This document shows, piece after piece, positions 30,113 through 37,719 of a DNA stretch of 40,870 bases. Origin of the DNA: an uncultured Pseudomonadota bacterium (GTDB taxonomy: Bacteria; Pseudomonadota; Gammaproteobacteria; Steroidobacterales; Steroidobacteraceae); NCBI GenBank assembly GCA_903862885.1, contig CAIOZU010000001.1, positions 1 to 40,870 on the forward strand, written 5' to 3'. Position 1 is the stretch's first letter. Each line of letters begins with the position of its first letter. The translations under genes were made by a program, and so were the position numbers. Under the pieces are notes generated by a model. It did not search any database and was not told the DNA's origin. It saw nothing but the letters and a program-made list of their open reading frames with translations.

Positions 30113-31807
30113 TTATTCGGCGTGGAGCCAACGGTTGAGCCAGCGCAGTCGCTGGGCGTGGTTCTCTAGGCAATAGGCTAGCGTGCCCTCACTCCGAGCA
30201 TGGGCGGCGACTTCTAGGTGCTGTTGGAGTCGTGTGCGGTCAATCAGTGGCTCTAAGGCGGGGTGCAAGTTCGCTACTTCTCGCTGTGCCAGGGCGAGCA
30301 GTTGCGGTACTTGCTTGGCGGGTGCTTGACGTGCGAAGGGTTTGCCGGTGAGTGCTTTGCTTGGGTTCCACGTGATCTCGTGAGGCACCACCGCTTCTAT
30401 CGCGCGGCGATGTAAGTAGCGACCCAAGCCCTTCGGCCCACACTTTTCAATGCTCGGTGTTGAGAGATACTGTTGAACGAGGCGGGTGTCTAACAGGGGC
30501 CATTGGTAGTTCACGCCGAAGGCGGCCGCCATCACGGTGCACGCTTCCCCTCGAGAGTCGATGTGCGCTTTATCGAGCAGATGATCGATGAGGTAGTGAT
30601 TGACCGATCGATAGGGGGCATCGCGTCGGGCGGTGGCGATGTATCCCTCATAGAGCCCCTGCTGGGTGAGCACGTCATCGCGCACGATGCGCTGTTGCCA
30701 ACGGGCCTCCCATTCGATGTGATAGTCCGCTCGATGTGTAGCGACCTGTCGGCGCGTGCCAAGCGCTTTCGCAAAGCGCGCGGCGCGGGTGAGTGGGTTG
30801 CCGGGTAGTACGTCCCAAAGCCCCCGATAGTTGCCCGTGTCAGCGAATTCGTGGCGCACCAGATGGGCCCCGTGGGTGGCGGCCTCATCGCCTCCAAAGC
30901 CTGAAAATAGCGTGCGAATCCCATGAAACTGACATTCTTGGAACATCGGTAACAGATAAGTGCTGAGCGAGTTCTCGTGCGGATAGCCAAAGTGTCGGAT
31001 CCCCTCATCGACGAACTGATCGATCCGATCGTGGGTGGGTTGGGCGCTGATCACATGATTGAGGTAAATGCCTTTGCTCAGACTGGTGGCAAAAATGAGT
31101 GCCGGTTCATGTGCAAAGAGCGTGTATGAAAAGCCATGCAGCTGACGATCCGGCTCACCTAAGAAATCGCACAAATAAGCGGTGATGGTGCCGGAGTCGA
31201 TGCCGCCACTGTTTTCCGTGCCCATCGGCGCATGGCTGTCCATGCGGCAGCGAATCGCTTCCTCTAACACCTGTTGATAAGCCTCCACCCAACGGGCGTC
31301 GCGACGCGTGGCGTACGGCGCATCGTCTTGCCAGTGGTGGTAGCGCCACTCACGCATCTGGCCTTCGGCATTGATCAGTAGACAGTGGCTCGGCGCCACC
31401 TTGAACAATTCGCGGTAAGCGGTTTTTCTATGATCGGCTGAGATCTCAGTCAAAAAGCGCGCGATCCATTCGGGGTCGGGCGTGAAAGCCAGTGGGCATT
31501 TCTTTTTTAGATCCACCGCATTGAACGCGTGATAGAGCGTCCGGTTGACGAGGCGGTAATACAGGGGCTTCACCCCAAAGGGGGAGCGCGCCAAAAAAGT
31601 GCTGTGGGATTCGTGGTCTTCGATGACCAACGCGAAGTCACCGATCAGATGTTCTGGGGTGGCGGTGCCCCATTGGCGCCAAGCGGCGAGCACCACGCGG
31701 CTGGTCTCAGCAATCGGGTTGAGAGCGCTGTCGGCCACGAGGCCTAGCGTCTTGTGCAGCGCTTTTAGATTATGGATCTGGCCACTGAAATGAAGGGTCA
31801 CCGGCAT
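30113..31807 (-). CDS. Lasso cyclase 1 (asparagine-synthetase-like C protein)
   Basis: A 564-residue ATP-dependent macrolactam synthetase. The N-terminal glutaminase-like domain has FSGQIHNL and LARSPFGVKPLYY but starts Met-Pro, so the nucleophilic Cys2 of true asparagine synthetases is missing, as expected for lasso cyclases. The PP-loop ATP-binding motif SGGIDS is at 200-205. It adenylates the ring Glu/Asp side chain of the core and joins it to the N-terminal amine. It is visibly paralogous to the cyclase at 38808-40565 (both have RYHHWQD, GTENSGGIDS and RYLHRRAI). No clear ribosome site precedes the ATG. Confidence 0.92.
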   Translation of the reverse strand: MPVTLHFSGQIHNLKALHKTLGLVADSALNPIAETSRVVLAAWRQWGTATPEHLIGDFALVIEDHESHSTFLARSPFGVKPLYYRLVNRTLYHAFNAVDLKKKCPLAFTPDPEWIARFLTEISADHRKTAYRELFKVAPSHCLLINAEGQMREWRYHHWQDDAPYATRRDARWVEAYQQVLEEAIRCRMDSHAPMGTENSGGIDSGTITAYLCDFLGEPDRQLHGFSYTLFAHEPALIFATSLSKGIYLNHVISAQPTHDRIDQFVDEGIRHFGYPHENSLSTYLLPMFQECQFHGIRTLFSGFGGDEAATHGAHLVRHEFADTGNYRGLWDVLPGNPLTRAARFAKALGTRRQVATHRADYHIEWEARWQQRIVRDDVLTQQGLYEGYIATARRDAPYRSVNHYLIDHLLDKAHIDSRGEACTVMAAAFGVNYQWPLLDTRLVQQYLSTPSIEKCGPKGLGRYLHRRAIEAVVPHEITWNPSKALTGKPFARQAPAKQVPQLLALAQREVANLHPALEPLIDRTRLQQHLEVAAHARSEGTLAYCLENHAQRLRWLNRWLHAE

Positions 31808-31945
31808 GGGGGTCTCGCGGGTCGGCGTGAAGAAGCATTCGTGAACGGGCGTTGTGGGTAGCGCTTAGGGGGTCACCCTAATGGGTTAAGCCCGCGCCGT
31901 ATGCGATCTGTCTCCAACATCGGCGTGAAAACTGAAGGGACGGCC

Positions 31946-33511
31946 TCACCAGGGGCTCGGTTTGTAGTCTTTTAGGAACTGACCCCAGATGGCTTGGCCG
32001 CTCCGTTGGCCGACGAAGATCGGGTCTAGGATCCGGGCGGCGCCATCGATGATATCGAGGGGTGGGGCGAAGCCGAGGTCGGCCTTGCGGCTCGCGTGGT
32101 GGACGGGATCCTCGTCCGTGACCCACCCGGTGTCCACCGCATTCATATGAATGCCGTCTTTCACAAAATCCGCGGCGCTGGTGCGGGTCATCATATTGAG
32201 TGCCGCTTTGGCCATGTTGGTGTGCGGGTGCTTGTCGGTTTTGGTGGTGCGATAGAACTGTCCCTCCACCGCGCTCACATTGACCACGTGTTTATGGGCG
32301 CCCGGTGTTTTTACCATCAAGGGCTTTAGTCGTGCCGTCAATAGATAAGGTGCAATGGCATTGACCAACTGCACTTCAAGGAGCTCTGGGGTCTCCACCT
32401 CATGCAAGCGCAACCGCCAACTGTTGATTTCTCGCAGATCCACTTGCTGGCGATCCTCGTCATATAAGTCCGTTGGGAAGAGCGCCTCACTGCGGCTAAA
32501 ATCTTCATCTAAGTAGCGGCGCTGCGAGAGGGCGGCGCTGTGCAGTATGCCCTCACCCTGCGCGAGGCCCGTGAGACCCGTCAAGCCAGTGAGGCCCGTG
32601 AGACCCATGAGTGCGCCTGATGGGTGGGAGGGGTCATGACGCAAGGTATGTTGTAAGGCGTGGTGTTGTCTTAAAGGACCCCGCAGCGCAGCGCAGAGTG
32701 CACGCGCTGGGGTGTGTTCTTGTGCAAGCAGGTGCTCAAAAAACCCCGCCGGTCGGCGTACCGTTTGGCAGGCGTTGTTGATCAAGTAATCCAGTCGCGG
32801 CAGTCGCTCTATTAGGAAGCGCGTGAAGAGCTCAACGCTGGGTGTGTGCCTGAGATCTAGGCCATGGATGTGGAGTCGATCACTAAAGGTCTCAAAGTCC
32901 GCTTCTTTGGCATAACGCGTGGCCGCATCGACGGGGAAGCGGGTGGTGACCACCACCTGAGCGCCGGCTCGCAGCAGTTTGAGTGCCGCCATAAACCCAA
33001 TCTTCACGCGCGCACCGGTGATCAGCGCGGTGTGACCAGATAAGTCGGCGGTCTGGGAGCGTTTGGCGTAATTCAAGTCGCCGCAAGGCTCGCATAAGGC
33101 ATCGTAGTAGCGGTGTAACTGGTTAAACGCTTGTTTACAGATGTAGCACGTGCGTCCTTGTTGCAGTGCCGGTGGCGCCACATGCGCGGTAGGGGGTCGT
33201 TCCAGCCACAGCGGCGCATAGGGGGTTTGTTGGCGCTGACGCCTGAGGCCGGTCTGTGCGATCACCTGCCGATCGTGTTGCTGCGAGGCGGCCCGTTCCG
33301 CGCGTCGAAAGGCCTTGGCCATTTTGACAAGACTGACTTTTTCTGGCTTGGCGACAAGACCAGCTAAGGTCAGTAATTCGCGGCGTTGGGCTTGGCTTAG
33401 GTGGGTGAGACAGCCACGATCCGCATCGATGCGTCGCAAAACCCGAAGGCACGCCTCGAGGTCTAGATCATCGAGTTTGGCATGGAGGTCGGGCGCTGTC
33501 ATAGGCGTCAT
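31946..33511 (-). CDS. SDR-fold protein with N-terminal Zn-ribbon-like extension
   Basis: A 521-residue cytoplasmic protein. Residues 1-115 are helical and Arg/Gln-rich with no recognised domain. A four-Cys cluster C122-x2-C125 and C140-x2-C143 (CYICKQAF and LCEPCG) looks like a zinc ribbon. A Rossmann fold begins at about 160 (TALITGARVKIG, TGxxxxIG). LDYLINNAC keeps the NNA motif, and VVNVSAVEG offers the SDR Ser. Where the catalytic Tyr-x-x-x-Lys is expected the sequence reads THTNMAK-like (TNMAK), so the Tyr is replaced by Thr. A (GLT)n run is encoded near 32564-32607. It is not a standard lasso gene; its link to the cluster is positional only. Confidence 0.8.
   Translation of the reverse strand: MTPMTAPDLHAKLDDLDLEACLRVLRRIDADRGCLTHLSQAQRRELLTLAGLVAKPEKVSLVKMAKAFRRAERAASQQHDRQVIAQTGLRRQRQQTPYAPLWLERPPTAHVAPPALQQGRTCYICKQAFNQLHRYYDALCEPCGDLNYAKRSQTADLSGHTALITGARVKIGFMAALKLLRAGAQVVVTTRFPVDAATRYAKEADFETFSDRLHIHGLDLRHTPSVELFTRFLIERLPRLDYLINNACQTVRRPAGFFEHLLAQEHTPARALCAALRGPLRQHHALQHTLRHDPSHPSGALMGLTGLTGLTGLTGLAQGEGILHSAALSQRRYLDEDFSRSEALFPTDLYDEDRQQVDLREINSWRLRLHEVETPELLEVQLVNAIAPYLLTARLKPLMVKTPGAHKHVVNVSAVEGQFYRTTKTDKHPHTNMAKAALNMMTRTSAADFVKDGIHMNAVDTGWVTDEDPVHHASRKADLGFAPPLDIIDGAARILDPIFVGQRSGQAIWGQFLKDYKPSPW
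32564..32607. repeat. 9-nt tandem repeat encoding (Gly-Leu-Thr)n
   Basis: About five 9-nt units in the SDR-like gene encode GLTGLTGLTGLTGL. The unit is in frame, so copy-number change would lengthen or shorten a loop without breaking the protein. Confidence 0.85.
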
Positions 33512-33701
33512 TGTAGGCGCGTCCGGCCTTAGGCGGCGGGTCCGTGGCGATGGATAGCGCCGGTGTTGAGTGGCTTTTCGGTCGCCACCTGATCGCTAAA
33601 GGCTGTCAGCGGCTGAGTGGGTGTGATAGCGTCGCGAGCCCACCAGCTGCGTCTTGGAGTGCGCCTATGAAGACTCCGTAGGCCTCTGCCTTGCCCCCCA
33701 G
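33512..33701. other. Spacer upstream of precursor A2
   Basis: No gene is assigned. A leftward frame ending at 33529 (WWARDAITPTQPLTAF in its middle) looks mildly protein-like and could be the tail of a lost gene. No promoter or ribosome site for A2 is seen. Confidence 0.2.
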
Positions 33702-33854
33702 ATGATCGATCACCTGCCTCATGACGCGAAGTGGAGGAGGCCCTATCAAGCACCTCAGGTGCAGCTGCTTTCGATGGGGTACACATTAAGTAAAATCCAA
33801 TCCGTACTCGAATTTTTTACCACCGATGGCCGGGCCTTAGGTGTTACTAGTTAA
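33702..33854 (+). pseudogene. Lasso-type precursor A2, probable 5'-truncated duplicate
   Basis: A 50-codon frame whose 3' part from P14-Y15 onward is nearly identical to precursor A3. The leader keeps Y15-Q-A-P and T28 at -2; the predicted core starts SKIQSVLEF (Ser1-Glu8 ring) and ends RALGVTS, one residue different from A3 (Leu for Ala). The N-terminal leader differs completely, and the ATG has no ribosome site or promoter, whereas A3 has both. It is therefore more likely a silent copy left by a duplication than a working gene. If it is expressed, the product would still have all recognition residues. Confidence 0.55.
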
Positions 33855-33899
33855 CCCTCTGGACGTGGTGACCGCCGCCGGACTTCCAGTCGGCGGTAT
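33742..33899 (+). repeat. 158-bp direct duplication, copy 1
   Basis: Matches 34993-35150 at a constant offset of 1251 bp with no indels and eight substitutions that I count. It covers the conserved part of the leader, the entire core, the stop and about 45 bp beyond, including a small hairpin (GCC-g-GACT/AGTCGGC). Confidence 0.95.
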
Positions 33900-33942
33900 G
33901 GAGTGTCTGCTCGGTTGGCGCACTCACTGTGCGTCGCTGCGA

Positions 33943-34287
33943 TCAGTCGCGATCCGTCATATGAAATTGATGTAAGAGCCGGTGTAGGACGGGGGCCGCC
34001 AAAATGCCGGTAGTCACCAAGAGCACCAGCCCGCAATACAAGGCATAACAGCCCGCAAAGAGCTTGGCCGCATCCGAGTGCATGGTGTCCACTGGACCCA
34101 TCCCACCCATCAGCATCGCGGCATTCACAAACGCATCCACAAAGGATAGGCCTTCTAGCCAGTGGTAGCCCAAGATGCCGACCATTAAGGAGCCACTCAT
34201 CAGGAGGGAGGCGAGTACCCCATGCCGCAGTAAGCGGCGGATAAAAAAACGAGAGGAGGCGATGGGGTGGTGTCTTTTTTCGTACAT
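33943..34287 (-). CDS. Two-helix membrane protein with ion-channel-like pore segment
   Basis: About 114 residues from the ATG at 34287. Two membrane helices (about 22-42 and 76-99) flank a re-entrant-like segment NAAMLMGGMGPV (about 55-66), the layout of two-helix potassium channels. The filter is not the canonical TVGYG, so ion selectivity and even channel function are inference. The basic N-terminus (YEKRHHP, RFFIRRLLRH) is cytoplasmic by the positive-inside rule. It lies between the two precursor copies but is on the opposite strand. Confidence 0.65.
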   Translation of the reverse strand: MYEKRHHPIASSRFFIRRLLRHGVLASLLMSGSLMVGILGYHWLEGLSFVDAFVNAAMLMGGMGPVDTMHSDAAKLFAGCYALYCGLVLLVTTGILAAPVLHRLLHQFHMTDRD

Positions 34288-34483
34288 AGGCGCAGCTCGC
34301 GGGGTGAGTGTCGTGGCATCCAATGGTCAGTCAGTCAAGGCGCACGTGCATGCGACGCCTTAAAGAGTGTTCTACCATCGCATGGCCGTGGCGTCGATGG
34401 TCTTGTCGATGGTCTTTGAGGGATGCGACTCCATCCGCTGCCGGTGGGTGGCGTGGGTTAGTCGGTGACGTCACGGCAGACGG

Positions 34484-34683
34484 TCAGCGCTTAAAGTCAA
34501 CACGGAACACCGTGCGATCACAGGCGCTGTCATTCCATGCCTCATGCTCCATGGTGTCATCAAAGACCAAGCAGCGGCCTTCCGCCAGGCTCGGGTCTCG
34601 GCGCCCACTCTCAGGCCACAGCCCGCCGGGATGATTAAGCCGAGATGACAGCGCAGCACCGTGCTGCTGTAGCCGCTGTGTGC
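34484..34683 (-). pseudogene. Aspartyl/asparaginyl beta-hydroxylase remnant, frameshifted
   Basis: The C-terminal part of an AspH-type Fe(II)/2-oxoglutarate hydroxylase (PF05118) is readable in two frames. The first gives AHSGYSSTVLRCHLGLIIP and GCGLRVGAETRAW, with the conserved LR-x-HL-x-L and the RVG-x-E motif. A one-base shift near 34585 then continues EGRCLVFDDTMEHEAWND and RTVFRVDFKR to a TGA at 34484. Iron-binding His residues (HLG and HEAW) are recognisable. The 5' part is cut by a stop at 34684 and no start is present. It is a dead gene, probably a former tailoring enzyme. Confidence 0.85.
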
Positions 34684-34816
34684 TTAGATGCAGGTATCAG
34701 GCGCTCACCAGGAAAAGCCGGCCGTGGTCATGCTGGGTAAGGATTCAATGGATGAGTGGTGTGGGGACACACGGCGCAATGGCGCGTGAGTTCTGAGCTC
34801 AGACGTTTTGTCCAAG

Positions 34817-34845
34817 TTGACATGAAGTGCGACGGTGTATATAAA
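34817..34845 (+). promoter_or_regulatory. Near-consensus sigma-70 promoter upstream of precursor A3
   Basis: TTGACA (34817-34822), a spacer of exactly 17 nt and TATAAA (34840-34845). Transcription would start near 34852, leaving a 5' leader of about 77 nt before the A3 ATG. Confidence 0.85.
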
Positions 34846-34928
34846 CGCGAATTGTGAGCATTTTGGTGCTGCGCGCGCCAAATGGTTTTCGTGTCTAAAA
34901 TAATGCTTAAATCCGAGGCGTATGAGAT

Positions 34929-35105
34929 ATGACCCGTCAGACAGCAGCCGATAGTGCGGCTTTGCAAAGCACCGACCAGCGCGTCGGTTTGCCTTATCAG
35001 GCACCTCAGGTGCAGCTGCTTTCGATGGGGTACACATTAAGTAAAATCCAATCCGTACTCGAATTTTTTACCACCGATGGCCGGGCCGCAGGTGTTACTA
35101 GTTAA
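34929..35105 (+). CDS. Lasso-type precursor peptide A3
   Basis: A 58-residue ORF with GAGG about ten bases before the ATG and a near-consensus promoter further up. The leader has Y23-Q-A-P26-Q-V28, and T36 sits 13 residues after the Tyr, exactly as in A1. Cleavage after L37 gives a 21-residue core that begins SKIQSVLEF and ends GRAAGVTS: Ser1 and Glu8 can form an 8-residue ring, and the C-terminal residue is Ser. An acidic Asp at core position 13 is outside ring range. The adjacent operon reads in the opposite direction, so A3 is likely monocistronic. Ring position is predicted, not shown. Confidence 0.8.
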   Translation: MTRQTAADSAALQSTDQRVGLPYQAPQVQLLSMGYTLSKIQSVLEFFTTDGRAAGVTS

Positions 35106-35150
35106 CCCTCTGGACGTGGTAACCGCGGCCGGACTCTCAGTCGGCGGTAT
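34993..35150 (+). repeat. 158-bp direct duplication, copy 2
   Basis: Counterpart of 33742-33899. Copy 2 carries the intact gene A3. Confidence 0.95.
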
Positions 35151-35590
35151 CGTCGGGAGTCGAGAGGATGCCTCGTTCCAGAGGCATGACTGGGTTTAAT
35201 GGCGGTCAGGGAGGGGGCCTAGGTCCGGCTTCGGTGTCTTTTTTTTAAGCAAATTGCAGTCGCTGACCGGGCGCGCAACGCGCCCCTGTCTCATCGGCGC
35301 TCCTCAACCGACCAGTCGCTTGTCAATCAAACGCGTCCCGACACACGAGTGTCCGACACACCGGCACCCAACAGACAGGGTCTTGCTCACCATCTTCGGT
35401 GTCCATGTGGCTGCTCTCATTGATTCGCTTTGGAGCGAAGTGCGGAGGGTCGCGGCACCCCCGTGTTCTTTTGTGCGCTCTCGTAGATGGGTCGCATCGC
35501 TCATCTGATCGCGCCGTCTAAAGGTCTCGAGCACCGCCTTGGATTATGCTCGGGTAGGCGGTTATCTGGTCGAACCTGACGTCCTGTGAG
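35106..35590. other. Intergenic region between A3 and the ATP-grasp gene
   Basis: No supported gene. After the A3 stop comes the hairpin shared with copy 1; it has no T-run. A T-tract at about 35239-35246 follows GC-rich sequence and could serve as a weak terminator. Open frames here are short and lack ribosome sites. Confidence 0.3.
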
Positions 35591-36862
35591 TCAGTGATCT
35601 CGGCTTGACCCTTCCGCCGCCAAGACACCGCCTCGCTGTCCTTGCACCGCTGACAGACCCCAACCGCTATTGCCCTCAAGCAGCACAGGCCCGCTGGGGG
35701 TGAGCACCCAATCCCAGGCAATGGATGCGATGTCCGGGAATAATTGTTGGGCGTGGAGACTGTGCGAGACCACACTTGCCCAATAGGGCAATTCACCCAG
35801 CCTTTGCTGTTGTAGCTCAATGCGCGCCAGTGCCTGCTCATAGAGCCCACTCCAGTGGACGGAGCGAATCGGTGGACCCACCCGCCCCTGATGGGGTTCA
35901 ATAGGCAAGATCACATAAAGCGTCTCGCCCTTATCCCTGCGTCCGGCGGGTATCTCTAAAAAAGCGTCTAAGGTCTGCGGTGTGGAGTCCCTCCCAGAGG
36001 ACCAGGTGGTGATCAAGCGGACGGTGATAATTTCTTCTGGGCTGATCGATAGAGGGGCAAGGAGCGGGTGATCCAGCAGACAAGGCTGTATGAGTGACTG
36101 ATCAAGAGCGCACAGCGCGCGCCACGCCGCTTCGACGGCCTCGCTGTCCACTAATTCTTGCCCCGTGAATAGCCGCCCTTGTAGGCCGGTATGGCTTCGC
36201 CACACCGCAAAGGCCCCACGTCCTTGATTGCCACTGTTGGTTTTGCAAAACGCCCGTGGCGTGTCACCCAGTAACTCAGAGAGTGTGGGTGTGGCCTCGC
36301 GGGCGGGGCGGGCGAGGGTGGGGACCATCGGCACTCCGTGTGCGCTCAACCAATCGGCCAGTGCCGTCTTGTCTTGCATGCGTTGCAACGACGAGGCGTA
36401 AACGCCTCGTGCGTGATTGCGCCACGCGTGATACGCACCGGTCTCTTGTCGGTACACATAGTCGAGTGCGCGTTGGGGGTCACGATACAAGCGAAAGGCA
36501 TAGGCTTCGCTCGCAGGAATACACCACGCCAGACCGAGCCACAGGAGACGACGCGCTTGGCAAGCAAGTGAAATGCCTTCGTGTGCGGCAATCGAAGGCC
36601 CTACCCGTTTCACCACGCGCAGGGTGTGCGGCACCAGATGGAGGAACTGCCAACGAAGCCACAGCAGCACCTGTACTACCAGCCAAAGGCCGCGTGGCCA
36701 GTGCTGACCGCTGTGCCACCAAAACTGGCGGTGTAAACGCGCCCGTGGGTCTTGGCTAGACCCGAGATAGCAAGGACTCATGAGCCCCCCGGGCAGTCGA
36801 CGCCGCAGCAGTTCGCGTGTCAGCACCCGGCCCCAGCGGCGAAGAGCGGGGCGGGCGATCAT
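35591..36862 (-). CDS. ATP-grasp protein (ATPgrasp_ST-like)
   Basis: A 423-residue protein. A hydrophobic/Trp-rich helical N-terminus (about 45-125) precedes an ATP-grasp fold of the sugar-transferase-associated type (PF14397): FCKTNSGNQGRGAFAVWR supplies the lysine and glycine-rich loop, EEIITVRLITTW the central strand, and VLLEGNSGWGLSAVQG the metal-binding Glu/Asn near the C-terminus. ATP-grasp enzymes join a carboxylate to an amine, thiol or similar group through an acyl phosphate. It directly follows the sulfotransferase stop with no gap, so it belongs to the kinase 2-sulfotransferase-ATP-grasp operon. A role in peptide tailoring is inference. Confidence 0.8.
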   Translation of the reverse strand: MIARPALRRWGRVLTRELLRRRLPGGLMSPCYLGSSQDPRARLHRQFWWHSGQHWPRGLWLVVQVLLWLRWQFLHLVPHTLRVVKRVGPSIAAHEGISLACQARRLLWLGLAWCIPASEAYAFRLYRDPQRALDYVYRQETGAYHAWRNHARGVYASSLQRMQDKTALADWLSAHGVPMVPTLARPAREATPTLSELLGDTPRAFCKTNSGNQGRGAFAVWRSHTGLQGRLFTGQELVDSEAVEAAWRALCALDQSLIQPCLLDHPLLAPLSISPEEIITVRLITTWSSGRDSTPQTLDAFLEIPAGRRDKGETLYVILPIEPHQGRVGPPIRSVHWSGLYEQALARIELQQQRLGELPYWASVVSHSLHAQQLFPDIASIAWDWVLTPSGPVLLEGNSGWGLSAVQGQRGGVLAAEGSSRDH

Positions 36863-37717
36863 CTAAAGGCTCTGACCGTTCGCATCTAAATAACCAAAGC
36901 GCTGCATCACCTCGCCGTGCGCTTCGATGAGCCGCGCTACTTGATCGGCCGTCAATTGGGTGCGCCAGTTGCCGCTTTGCCCTTGACGAAAAAATCGCTC
37001 GGCTTTGTTCGGTTTTTCGCGAAACGGATTCGCAGATTCTTGGCGACGCAGTTCCTTAAAGTCACTGAAGCGGATCGCTTTATCGATGCGCGCTTCATCA
37101 CTGGGCAGTTGCAGAAAGCGCACCGCGCCGCTGAAGGTAGGCGTCGGTGACTGCAGCATGTCCTCGTAGCGGATGACATGACAGTTCAGTCCCGGGGAAT
37201 CGACCCAGCTTCGTACATGATCAGACCACGACAGCAGCTGCTGGCGCACTTGATTGAAGAGTTTTTTGCGGCCCCAGCAGAAGGCATTATCCGGATCGCC
37301 CATCCATCGAATCGCCTCATCTACGCTAACGTTCGAGTGCTGGGCGTACGAGGGCGCCACATCCAGTGGATTGCGGATGATGTACAGCGCACCTAAGGTG
37401 CCACCTTGACTGACCAAAGGTTCGCCATCAGCGGTGAACGTATAGGCATCGTGAATCTTGTGGTAGCCGATCTCCGGATCACGCGTCGACCAGCGATAGA
37501 CCGCCGGGCGCAGCTGGTCGAGATCGTCGTGGGAAAAATCTGCGCTATCAAAACCCAGGACTTCATCAAGCCATCCGCGGCTGCTCGCAATCTGTCCGGT
37601 GGACAGTGCATTGATATCCACCGGCTGGTCGGCATCCTCAATGAGATTTTGCATAAAGCTTCGAAACCAGGTGTTGCCTGATTTGGGATAAGACGCCAGC
37701 CAGTAAATGCCGCCCAT
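36863..37717 (-). CDS. Sulfotransferase-family protein
   Basis: A 284-residue PAPS-dependent sulfotransferase-fold protein. The 5'-phosphosulfate loop is WLASYPKSGNTWFRSF at the N-terminus, and the 3'-phosphate-binding motif is YIIRNPLDVAPSYAQH near 112-127. The C-terminal part (RRQESANPFREKPNKAERFF, then GNWRTQLT) matches the family's K-x-x-F-F-R-x-G-x-x-G-x-W region, here FFRQGQSGNW. The acceptor would be a hydroxyl or phenol; Ser, Thr and Tyr occur in the nearby precursor cores. Two bases separate it from the kinase 2 stop. Confidence 0.92.
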   Translation of the reverse strand: MGGIYWLASYPKSGNTWFRSFMQNLIEDADQPVDINALSTGQIASSRGWLDEVLGFDSADFSHDDLDQLRPAVYRWSTRDPEIGYHKIHDAYTFTADGEPLVSQGGTLGALYIIRNPLDVAPSYAQHSNVSVDEAIRWMGDPDNAFCWGRKKLFNQVRQQLLSWSDHVRSWVDSPGLNCHVIRYEDMLQSPTPTFSGAVRFLQLPSDEARIDKAIRFSDFKELRRQESANPFREKPNKAERFFRQGQSGNWRTQLTADQVARLIEAHGEVMQRFGYLDANGQSL

Positions 37718-37719
37718 GC

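Noticed and set aside
33721-33782. ATG at 33721 as start of precursor A2
   Set aside because: It is in a different frame from the Tyr-x-x-Pro segment; the in-frame ATG is at 33702.
33871-33897. Hairpin after the A2/A3 stops as an intrinsic terminator
   Set aside because: The stem is conserved in both copies but no T-run follows in either.
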